From positions 1 through 10,885 of the forward strand of contig CAMLLD010000125.1 in NCBI GenBank assembly GCA_946480785.1: DNA of 10,885 bases, in the 5' to 3' direction. This DNA comes from an uncultured Blastocatellia bacterium. Its GTDB lineage: Bacteria > Acidobacteriota > Blastocatellia > Pyrinomonadales > Pyrinomonadaceae. The first letter of the stretch is position 1. Each line of letters begins with the position of its first letter. Made by a program: the position numbers and the translations under genes. Shown one piece after another: positions 5,216-10,885 of this stretch. Under the pieces are notes generated by a model that ran no database searches, was not told where the DNA came from, and saw only the letters and a program-made list of their open reading frames with translations.

Positions 5216-6394
5216 ATGAACATCCGGCGTCGCAAATCCACTTTTCGTAGATCCGCTTTCCTCCTTGTTCTTATATTTCTTTTCCCCGTGGCCGCACGCT
5301 CCCAAGCTCCCACGCCGAAAGAGTATCTCCTGTACGTCCTGAGCGAATCCGCCGACAAGATCTCGCTGATCCGTTTCGACGGCCAAACCGCGAAACTCGA
5401 TCACCAGATCGACACCGGCGACATGCCCGTCGACATCGATGGTCCACACGGCATCGTCATCTCACCTGACCGTCGCTTCTACTACGTCTCAATCGCACAC
5501 GGCCGCCCGTTCGGTTCCGTCTGGAAATATTCAACAAAGGACGACTCAGTTCTCGGCAAAACCACGCTCGGAAATTTCCCCGCCACCCTCGACATCACGC
5601 CTGACGGCAACTTCCTCTTCGTCGTGAACTTCAACTTGCACGGCGACATGGTCCCATCTTCCGTATCCGTCGTGTCGACCCAAACGATGACCGAAGTCTC
5701 GCGCATTACGACCTGCACGATGCCGCACGGCTCGCGTCTCAATCCGCAAGGCACAAAGCAATACTCGGCCTGCATGATGGACGACATGCTCGTCGAGATC
5801 GACACGCGCTCTTTCAAAGTCACACGCCACTTCATCGTCACCAAGAACAAAGAGATGGGAATGATCGGCTCGCCCGCGCTGCACTCGACCACTTCGACAC
5901 ACGCGATGCCCGGCATGAGCGGGCACGGCTCGGAGCCGCCGAAACCCGGTGACAATTCCTGTTCGCCCACGTGGGCCGAACCCTCAGCCGACGGCTCTTC
6001 TGTTTTCGTCGCGTGCAACGCCTCGAGCGAGATCGTCGAGATCAACGCCAACACGTGGCAGCTTGTGCGACGTATTCCCGCGCGCAACGGCGTCTACAAT
6101 CTCGAAGCCACGCACGACGGAACACGACTGCTCGCGACTAACAAGCGCGATCAGTCAGTTTCGATTTACGACTTGAAAACGGGAAGGGAACTGGCGCGCG
6201 TGCCGACAAAGCGTAAGGTGCTGCACGGCGTCGTGGTTTCGCCTGACGACGCCTACGCGTTTGTGACTGTGGAGGGAATCGGCTCGGAGCCCGGCACAGT
6301 TGAGGTTATCGATCTCGCGACGTTGAAAACAGTCACGACTCTCGATCTGCCGCCGGGCGCCGCCGGAATCGACTTCTACAAGACCAATCCTTAA
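5216..6394 (+). CDS. Exported YVTN/lactonase-like beta-propeller with Met/His-rich insert
   Basis: This 392-residue protein has a long basic start and hydrophobic core (12-25) ending near ARSQA, a typical cleavage site, so it is exported. The rest is beta-propeller: recurring blades such as PHGIVISPDRRFYYVSI (77-93), PATLDITPDGNFLFVVN (122-138), SADGSSVFVACN (257-268), THDGTRLLATN (299-309) and SPDDAYAFVTVEG (342-354), the YVTN pattern. These propellers occur in lactonases and in heme or metal proteins; no specific reaction can be assigned. An insertion around 211-250 contains HAMPGMSGHG with nearby Met and His and could bind copper or another soft metal. Four Cys (167, 186, 249, 267) might form disulfides. 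No Shine-Dalgarno precedes the ATG. Its stop codon directly abuts that of the convergent gene. Confidence 0.88.
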   Translation: MNIRRRKSTFRRSAFLLVLIFLFPVAARSQAPTPKEYLLYVLSESADKISLIRFDGQTAKLDHQIDTGDMPVDIDGPHGIVISPDRRFYYVSIAHGRPFGSVWKYSTKDDSVLGKTTLGNFPATLDITPDGNFLFVVNFNLHGDMVPSSVSVVSTQTMTEVSRITTCTMPHGSRLNPQGTKQYSACMMDDMLVEIDTRSFKVTRHFIVTKNKEMGMIGSPALHSTTSTHAMPGMSGHGSEPPKPGDNSCSPTWAEPSADGSSVFVACNASSEIVEINANTWQLVRRIPARNGVYNLEATHDGTRLLATNKRDQSVSIYDLKTGRELARVPTKRKVLHGVVVSPDDAYAFVTVEGIGSEPGTVEVIDLATLKTVTTLDLPPGAAGIDFYKTNP

Positions 6395-8395
6395 TTAATG
6401 TCCGGGCGCGGTGGTCGATCCTTTTTCGATCTTCTCACCGAGCTTCACGATCCAGAGTCCGGAGTTAATGTCGTTGAAATAGATCAGACCATTGTGTGGT
6501 TGCGCGCCCCACGTAAACGTCAGGTTCGGCCTGAAAGCATCCGGAGCGCCGGTCCACACGCGTGCGATCTCGCGGCCTTGCTGATAAAGATCGCCGCTCA
6601 GTTCACCCGACACGTCCACGATTCTCCCGCCGCCGCTGTAATAACCCATGTACATCACATCGTCCTCGACCCACATGTTGTGCGCGCCGCCTTCGGGCAC
6701 CGGATACTCCGCGACTTTGCGCGGATGATTGATGTCTGACACGTCGATCACGTGCACGATGCCGCGCACCGGAATGCGTCTCGTCGAACTGATGTCGAAG
6801 AATCCGGGAAACACTTCGTCGCCGACGAAGACGTAGTTCTTATAGCGATAGACTGAGTGCGTGCCCGCGAGCCAGCCGTCGCCGTAAAGCTCGTGGTGAT
6901 TGAAACGAAGTTGACTGACGAACTGCGGATGTTCGGGACTGCCGCCTTTTATGCCGGCGCCGACGTCGAGAATGACGAGGCCATCGTGCCAGTAAGCGAG
7001 ATAGGCGAGTCCGTCCTTCACTTGCAGGTCGTGAAGATAGCGGCCGGCCTCCAGTCCGCCGCCGTTCGTTTGGTTCGAAAGCAGTGGATTCTCAGTCTGC
7101 CAGCGCGCGACCTCTTTCGGATTCTTCACGTCGGCGAAGTCGATCACGCGCATCGAGCCGGTCGCGTCGTCCGTGAGATAAACGTAGTGATCGCTAACGT
7201 AGGCGCTGTGAACGCCGCCCGTAACGGTCGCGGTGTAGTCGGAGATAAATTTCGGATGCGCCGGGTCCGACGTGTCGTAAAACGCGATGCCGTTTTTTCG
7301 ATTCGACGCGCCTTCACGTGAGATCACGAGGATCTTGCCGTCAGCCGTCGTCATGATGTCGTTGACTGTACGCGCATCGACTTTGATCGTGTCGGTCAGC
7401 TTGGGTTGGGTGGGATCGGAGATGTCGTAGACGAGGAAACGATCGAAGATGGTCGAGTAGTACGCGTAGTTGCCGATGATCCATTGTTCCGCGCCCTGAA
7501 ACTCCTTGAACGGCGCCCGCCCGACGACTTTTATCTCGCGCTCGAGATTACGTGGCGCGACGACTATCGAAGCACTCGACGAAACGTTGCCGCTGGTTCC
7601 GGTCACGATGTATGTGCCCGGTCTCTCGGCAACGAATGCGCCGTCGGAATCAATGGTTGCGCCGGCGCCGCTGACTGACCAGCGCGTCGCGATATCGCCC
7701 GCCGGATCGCCTTTGGCGGTCAAGTGCACGACATCGCCGGTTAGCGCCGACTTCATCGATGCGCTAACCAGCAAACTACGCAGGTTGTTCTTTACGACTG
7801 TGATCGTGGTGCTGTTCGTTGCCGGGCCTGCTGTCGCTGTGATTGTCGCTTTGCCTGGCGCGATCGCCGTGATCACGCCGCCCGCATCTACGGTCGCGAC
7901 GCGCGCGTTATCCGAGGTCCACTCGATCGGCACGCCGGTGCGTGGATCGCCGGTGTAGATGCGCGTCACGGCGTCGAGTTGGGCGTTGCTGCCGACAACG
8001 AGCGGCGTTGTGAGCGGAGCGATCTCGATCGTCTTCACGCTCGGCGCTTTCACTTTAATAGTCACGAAACCGGCCTTGTCGCCGACGACCGCGCCGGCCG
8101 TCACCTCGCCGGTTCCAAAGAGCTTGACGTTACCGTTGTCGTCAGCCGCGGCGATGTCGAAAGGTCCGGCGAAGTAAGTAGAAGGTGTTAGTTTGACGAC
8201 GTTGCCCGCGTCGTCCATGGCGACGGCGGTGATTTTCACCTGTTGGCCCACTTCTGCTTCTTTCGTTGAAGCCGTGACCTGAACGGTTTTGATCGTCGGC
8301 GTTGCGGTGGAGGGGTTCGGGCCCTGCGCGAAGCCGTTGGTCCAGAATAATCCCACAATGAGGATGACAAAAAGTAACTTGCTTAGAGACAACAT
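6395..8395 (-). CDS. Exported BIG2 (Ig-like) plus LVIVD-repeat beta-propeller protein
   Basis: This 666-residue secreted or surface protein has a signal peptide at 1-23 (ending GFAQ). Three Ig-like domains follow, about 33-118, 120-200 and 205-280; the middle one has the classic BIG2 ending (ARVATVDAGGVITAIAPGKATITAT). Residues 288-652 form an LVIVD-type propeller with repeated IxDISDPxxP motifs: FLVYDISDPTQP (320-331), IAFYDTSDPAHP (370-381), MRVIDFADVKNP (415-426), VHVIDVSDINHP (547-558) and LWIVKL at the end. The Ig modules probably present the propeller outside the cell; ligand and activity are unknown. GGAGG 5 bases before the ATG supports the start. It is the second gene of an operon, 15 bases after a TlpA-type thioredoxin, which may supply redox or folding functions in the same compartment. 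Confidence 0.92.
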   Translation of the reverse strand: MLSLSKLLFVILIVGLFWTNGFAQGPNPSTATPTIKTVQVTASTKEAEVGQQVKITAVAMDDAGNVVKLTPSTYFAGPFDIAAADDNGNVKLFGTGEVTAGAVVGDKAGFVTIKVKAPSVKTIEIAPLTTPLVVGSNAQLDAVTRIYTGDPRTGVPIEWTSDNARVATVDAGGVITAIAPGKATITATAGPATNSTTITVVKNNLRSLLVSASMKSALTGDVVHLTAKGDPAGDIATRWSVSGAGATIDSDGAFVAERPGTYIVTGTSGNVSSSASIVVAPRNLEREIKVVGRAPFKEFQGAEQWIIGNYAYYSTIFDRFLVYDISDPTQPKLTDTIKVDARTVNDIMTTADGKILVISREGASNRKNGIAFYDTSDPAHPKFISDYTATVTGGVHSAYVSDHYVYLTDDATGSMRVIDFADVKNPKEVARWQTENPLLSNQTNGGGLEAGRYLHDLQVKDGLAYLAYWHDGLVILDVGAGIKGGSPEHPQFVSQLRFNHHELYGDGWLAGTHSVYRYKNYVFVGDEVFPGFFDISSTRRIPVRGIVHVIDVSDINHPRKVAEYPVPEGGAHNMWVEDDVMYMGYYSGGGRIVDVSGELSGDLYQQGREIARVWTGAPDAFRPNLTFTWGAQPHNGLIYFNDINSGLWIVKLGEKIEKGSTTAPGH

Positions 8396-8410
8396 TACAA
8401 CCTCCGATTT

Positions 8411-9034
8411 CTATTCACGTGTCAGCGCTTGTTTGATTGTTTGGTTCAGGCGATCGCCGCTGCGGCCGGGCATGTAACCGTCCCAGTGACTCACGATGCG
8501 GCCTTCCTGATCGATGACTAAAGTTTGTGGGATGGATCGTTTACCGTTGGTTAACGAGATGGCCAGTTCGCGATCGGCCCAGCCGAGGCGAAAGCCAAAG
8601 CCGACCTCGCGCACGAACTTTTGCACGCGCGCTGATTCGTAACGCGGATCTTCCGTCGTCAAGCCGATGAAGACGACGTCGCCGTTCGTGTACGTCTTGC
8701 GCACCTTCTCATACTCGGGCACTTCGCGGCGGCACGGGCCGCACCATGAGGCCCAGATATTGATCACGACCACCTTGCCGTGAAAATCCGCGAGGCGAAA
8801 GTTTTGGTCGTCGAACGCTTTGATCTGTCGTTCCCACGTACTCTCCGGCAGGAACATCAGGTTCGTGAGCGGAACGGGCGCGGTGCTTTTGATTTCGGGT
8901 TCCGGATTGAGTGGCGGTTGCACGGGCGCGGGCGGAGTCGCGGAAGCCGGCGTGGTGATGCGTCTGCCCGATTGCGCAGCGACGTTGAAAGCCGAGAGGG
9001 CAGCGAGGATGAAGAGTAGGGGAAGTCTTCTCAT
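8411..9034 (-). CDS. TlpA/ResA-type thiol-disulfide oxidoreductase
   Basis: This is a periplasmic thioredoxin-fold protein of 207 residues that reduces or exchanges disulfides, as in cytochrome c maturation or general thiol control. It has a signal peptide (1-20, ending NVAA), a Pro-rich linker (24-55), then a thioredoxin domain with INIWASWCGPC (active-site C98 and C101), FIGLTTED (strand 3 region) and the cis-Pro loop SIPQTLVID (P169). KSTAPVPLTNLMFL could substitute for the N-terminal part of the redoxin fold. The start has no clear Shine-Dalgarno but gives a perfect signal peptide. It precedes the BIG2/LVIVD gene by 15 bases and is the likely first gene of that operon. No cytochrome biogenesis genes are in the window, so its partner may be that exported protein, an inference from context only. 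Confidence 0.93.
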   Translation of the reverse strand: MRRLPLLFILAALSAFNVAAQSGRRITTPASATPPAPVQPPLNPEPEIKSTAPVPLTNLMFLPESTWERQIKAFDDQNFRLADFHGKVVVINIWASWCGPCRREVPEYEKVRKTYTNGDVVFIGLTTEDPRYESARVQKFVREVGFGFRLGWADRELAISLTNGKRSIPQTLVIDQEGRIVSHWDGYMPGRSGDRLNQTIKQALTRE

Positions 9035-9094
9035 AACGAGTTGAGAGCATACCTGATCCGTCGTTGTTTGGGCAGGTGAAACCGTTAGATTCGG

Positions 9095-9126
9095 GGCAAT
9101 AAGGAAGTGAGGACTTCCTTATCGCC
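9095..9126 (-). repeat. Strong hairpin just after the small unknown gene
   Basis: A perfect 10-bp stem ataaggaagt / acttccttat (9099-9108 with 9113-9122) with a 4-base loop is extended by one mismatch and three more G-C pairs (9095-9097 with 9124-9126). It begins 8 bases after the stop codon of the - strand gene at 9135-9464. No T-run follows on either strand, so it is either a poor terminator, a transcript-stabilising 3' hairpin, or an operator for the TlpA operon downstream. Confidence 0.6.
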
Positions 9127-9134
9127 GAGTGAGT

Positions 9135-9464
9135 TTAGTAATGAATTACAGCGCTGTAGCGATCGTTTGAATCTGAAACGGTATTGGCGCTCGCCGACAA
9201 CGTGAGCTTGTGCGGGCCGGCCGCCAGGGTCACCGGGATGTACACGGGCACGACCGGACGGTGAGTGGAGGCGCCGTTGGAAAAGATGGTGGCCTTGCCG
9301 ACGGTTTGTCCGTCAATCTGGATATCGAAAGCGATCATCACGTTTGGAGTCATGGTCCAAATGGATCCGTTTACTTCGAGATACATGGGGGAGTCGCCGA
9401 TGGAATTGAAAGTAGCGGTAATAGGGAGTGGCCCAGCCTGCTGGAGGATGACTTGTACTGCCAT
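9135..9464 (-). CDS. Small conserved-looking beta-sandwich protein of unknown function
   Basis: This 109-residue protein has no signal peptide, membrane segment or Cys. The start is secure: AAGGAG lies 6 bases before the ATG. The sequence alternates hydrophobic strands and turns throughout (VQVILQQAGPLPITATF, PMYLEVNGSIW, NVMIAFDIQIDGQTVGKATIF, VVPVYIPVTLAAGPHKLTLS, YSAVIHY), the pattern of a compact jelly-roll or Ig-like sandwich. The segment AAGPHKLTLSAS resembles the penultimate strands of carbohydrate-binding or tail-fibre-like sandwiches, but I cannot name a family. It is separated from the TlpA operon by 100 bases and a hairpin, so it is probably transcribed alone. Confidence 0.8.
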   Translation of the reverse strand: MAVQVILQQAGPLPITATFNSIGDSPMYLEVNGSIWTMTPNVMIAFDIQIDGQTVGKATIFSNGASTHRPVVPVYIPVTLAAGPHKLTLSASANTVSDSNDRYSAVIHY

Positions 9465-9585
9465 TCTTATCTCCTTCCGTTAATGAAAGTCGGGGAGTTT
9501 GTGCGAAATGTTAGAGCGCGGCGACAGTAGTGGTTCAGTTCGTTGATGTCAACCTTCGCTGAGATTAGGCTCGCTGTGGGTGGAT

Positions 9586-9701
9586 CTATAGATCGTCGCG
9601 CTTCAAGTCAGTGTGCTTTGTTATGCGGGCAAGCATCTTCGGACGATGCGCAAGAGCGCGGCGAGAACGCGCTTGGCTTTAGCTGAGGGCCATTGACTCA
9701 A
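9586..9701 (-). pseudogene. hicA: hicA toxin remnant with internal deletion and frameshift
   Basis: HicA toxins are small mRNA interferases with a double-stranded RNA-binding-like fold and one catalytic His. Directly after the HicB-like gene, from a TTG (9701-9699) that overlaps the hicB stop as TTGA, the frame reads SQWPSAKAKRVLAALLRI, the typical first helix of this HicA subfamily. It then runs into a stop at 9623-9621. In the next frame, 9643-9586 reads RPKMLARITKHTDLKRDDL followed by TAG, the typical last helix and C-terminus. The middle of about 34 residues, which normally holds the GW-RQ-GSH segment with the catalytic His, is missing. The remaining pieces are out of frame, with the junction near ATCGTCCG. 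The toxin must be inactive. Confidence 0.8.
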
Positions 9702-9910
9702 GCAGCCGCGAAAGAGATGCTGACAAACTCCGGTTTGCCTTCGCCATGTTCAAGTCGGTCGGCAAGCACGCGCAAAGCAAGGGCTTGGGCCTTCGCAATC
9801 GCCTCATCTGAATTGACGCCATAGGCGAGTACGCCGGGCAACTCCAAAACTTCCGCGAGCCAACGACCGTCATTCTCTCGCTCGTATTCAACTGTGAAGG
9901 TCATCGTCAT
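9698..9910 (-). CDS. hicB: HicB-family antitoxin, orphaned
   Basis: HicB proteins neutralise HicA mRNA interferases and often repress their own promoter. The natural start is the ATG at 9910 (or the one at 9904), giving about 70 residues; the longer frame to 9988 adds a Cys/Arg-rich start unlike the family. The sequence MTFTVEYERENDGRWLAEVLELPGVLAYG with ALALRVLADRLEHGE is the compact degenerate RNase H-like fold of short HicB proteins. It ends FVSISFAAA and lacks a separate C-terminal DNA-binding domain. Its stop overlaps the start of the hicA remnant (TTGA), the usual translational coupling for this gene order. With the toxin destroyed, it may be decaying, or kept as an antitoxin against another HicA. 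An inverted repeat 27 bases upstream may be its operator. Confidence 0.8.
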   Translation of the reverse strand: MTMTFTVEYERENDGRWLAEVLELPGVLAYGVNSDEAIAKAQALALRVLADRLEHGEGKPEFVSISFAAA

Positions 9911-9936
9911 GGCCCGATGGTAACACAAGCAGAAGA

Positions 9937-9958
9937 ACGACCACATGTGAATGGTCGT
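9937..9958. promoter_or_regulatory. Inverted repeat upstream of the hicB-like gene
   Basis: Perfect 7-bp arms acgacca / tggtcgt separated by 8 bases (9937-9943 and 9952-9958) lie in the divergent gap between the hicB-like gene and the glycosyltransferase gene. Position and symmetry suit an operator for a dimeric regulator, for example autorepression by the TA complex, but no binding site is known for this subfamily and it could be an RNA hairpin in the hicB leader. Confidence 0.4.
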
Positions 9959-10051
9959 AGCATTACGATCGAGAGTTACAGCAAACAACGAGCAGTTTCA
10001 ACTTTTCTGTGGCAAACTGTCGGGCCGAAGACTCACGTCACACAAAACAAA

Positions 10052-10885
10052 ATGACCAGCGAGCCTCTGATCCATATTCCACTCTACTGTTGGCGCGATG
10101 CGCCGGATTGGGCGATGCGCGGGATGGTCGAGCAGCATTTGGTTTGTTTGGAAAGTTATTTTGCGCATGGGAATACTTACGACCTGCTGGTCACGACCAA
10201 TGATCGCCGACCGCTCGAAATCTTCTGGGCCTACAAACAGAAGACCGGCTACGGCTTCAAAATCAAGTTCGTCACCGACAATGATCTGCTCTCGGTTTTC
10301 AAAATCGATCAGGGCGTGCTCGAGGATATTCCGTCCGTCAGAACGATCTTGTCGAAATTCTATCCCATACTAAATCGCGAAGCGGATGCGATCGTACATG
10401 TCGACTTCGACACGATGTTTACAGGCGCTGTCGACCTCAGCCCCTTGCTCGTTTCCGACATCGGTTTGGTTGATGCGAACCAGTTCATGATCGAAGAGCA
10501 GCGTTGGGAACCCACACCACAGCAGGCGGAGTTCTTTCAGATACAACACTCACCGCCGCCGCAGTGGAACTGGATCAACTCCGGCGTGTTCTCCGTGCAA
10601 GGACGCGGTTTCGACCTACTAGCCGGCGAGATTTCACACTACTTCGAAAATCTCGAACGCGCGTATGAAGACGACATTCACCACTTCACCGACGAAATCA
10701 TCATGAACGCTCTCGCCATCCGCGAGCGCGACGCGGTCTCGATTACTCCCGATTACGATTACAACTTTCTCGCATATTACCTACAGTACGATCCCGCGTG
10801 GACCACGCGCGCGCTGATCGTTCACTTCCAGAGCCTCAAGCCGGACAAGTTTTGGTATATCAACGGCGCACTCAATCACCGCTGT
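10052..10885 (+). CDS. GT8-like glycosyltransferase, 5' part (runs off the window)
   Basis: The frame stays open from the ATG at 10052 to the last base, giving the first 278 residues. It looks like a GT-A-fold, metal-dependent retaining glycosyltransferase related to GT8, which moves a sugar from a nucleotide sugar to an acceptor. Visible motifs: ADAIVHVDFDTMF with the DxD metal and nucleotide site (D118, D120), WINSGVFSV (N176, S177, G178), FTDEIIMN (D214, E215), ITPDYDYNFL (231-240), and IVHFQSLKPDKFW (H258, K263, P264), which matches the late HFxGxxKPW block. There is no signal peptide, so it is cytosolic or peripheral. The start lacks a Shine-Dalgarno, but no other in-frame start is better. 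The acceptor is unknown. It may begin an envelope or exopolysaccharide cluster beyond the window. Confidence 0.8.
   Translation, partial: MTSEPLIHIPLYCWRDAPDWAMRGMVEQHLVCLESYFAHGNTYDLLVTTNDRRPLEIFWAYKQKTGYGFKIKFVTDNDLLSVFKIDQGVLEDIPSVRTILSKFYPILNREADAIVHVDFDTMFTGAVDLSPLLVSDIGLVDANQFMIEEQRWEPTPQQAEFFQIQHSPPPQWNWINSGVFSVQGRGFDLLAGEISHYFENLERAYEDDIHHFTDEIIMNALAIRERDAVSITPDYDYNFLAYYLQYDPAWTTRALIVHFQSLKPDKFWYINGALNHRC

Noticed and set aside
5482..6087. 201-codon - strand frame opposite the YVTN gene
   Set aside because: Antisense shadow of the propeller gene, no Shine-Dalgarno and no recognisable domain.
7506..8177. Long + strand frames opposite the BIG2/LVIVD gene
   Set aside because: They are antisense to a clearly recognised gene; Val/Ala/Pro-rich composition is explained by the codon bias of the real gene.
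9583..9594. GATCTATAGATC palindrome as an operator
   Set aside because: It coincides with the final codons and stop of the hicA remnant, so coding constraint explains it adequately.
9679..9891. 70-codon - strand frame overlapping hicB
   Set aside because: It is a different frame across the HicB coding sequence and matches neither HicA nor any other family.

Overview
The window is GC-moderate bacterial chromosome, most likely from an Acidobacteriota member or a near relative. That assignment is an inference from gene content: a DUF5715-type LAS-peptidase relative beside a VanY carboxypeptidase, exported beta-propeller proteins (YVTN-like, and BIG2 plus LVIVD), and an RfaH/UpxY-type NusG paralogue. 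No rRNA, tRNA, CRISPR array, insertion sequence or phage module is visible.

Left part (1-1868, + strand). A long leader with a promoter-like sequence is followed by a small ankyrin-repeat protein with an unnamed C-terminal domain. Next comes a 243-base gap rich in mutually exclusive inverted repeats, then a protein whose first 70 residues are an MbtH-like domain fused through a polyproline linker to an unrecognised domain. A strong intrinsic terminator closes the unit. No NRPS gene, the usual partner of MbtH, is in view. Facing it (1900-2430, - strand) is a stand-alone RfaH/UpxY-like antiterminator paralogue whose Shine-Dalgarno lies inside a perfect palindrome.

Middle (2431-6394). A roughly 790-base non-coding stretch holds a candidate small RNA (promoter plus intrinsic terminator, about 90 nt) and a run of hairpins. 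Three closely spaced + strand genes follow: a membrane-anchored DUF5715-like LAS-fold protein lacking the catalytic Glu, an apparently complete VanY-type D,D-carboxypeptidase with a peptidoglycan-binding-like domain, and an exported YVTN-type beta-propeller with a Met/His-rich insertion.

Right part (6395-9464, - strand). A TlpA/ResA-type thioredoxin and a large BIG2 plus LVIVD propeller protein form a two-gene operon that abuts the YVTN gene with no intergenic base. Upstream is a well-translated 109-residue protein of unknown family with a strong hairpin just after its stop codon.

Far right (9586-10885). A short HicB-like antitoxin gene overlaps a hicA remnant. Both ends of HicA are readable, but in different frames and without the catalytic centre, so the toxin is dead and the antitoxin orphaned. 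A + strand GT8-like glycosyltransferase begins at 10052 and runs off the window.

The most unusual parts are the ankyrin/MbtH-fusion pair with its structured intergenic RNA, the hicA deletion scar, and the structured non-coding block around the antiterminator gene.
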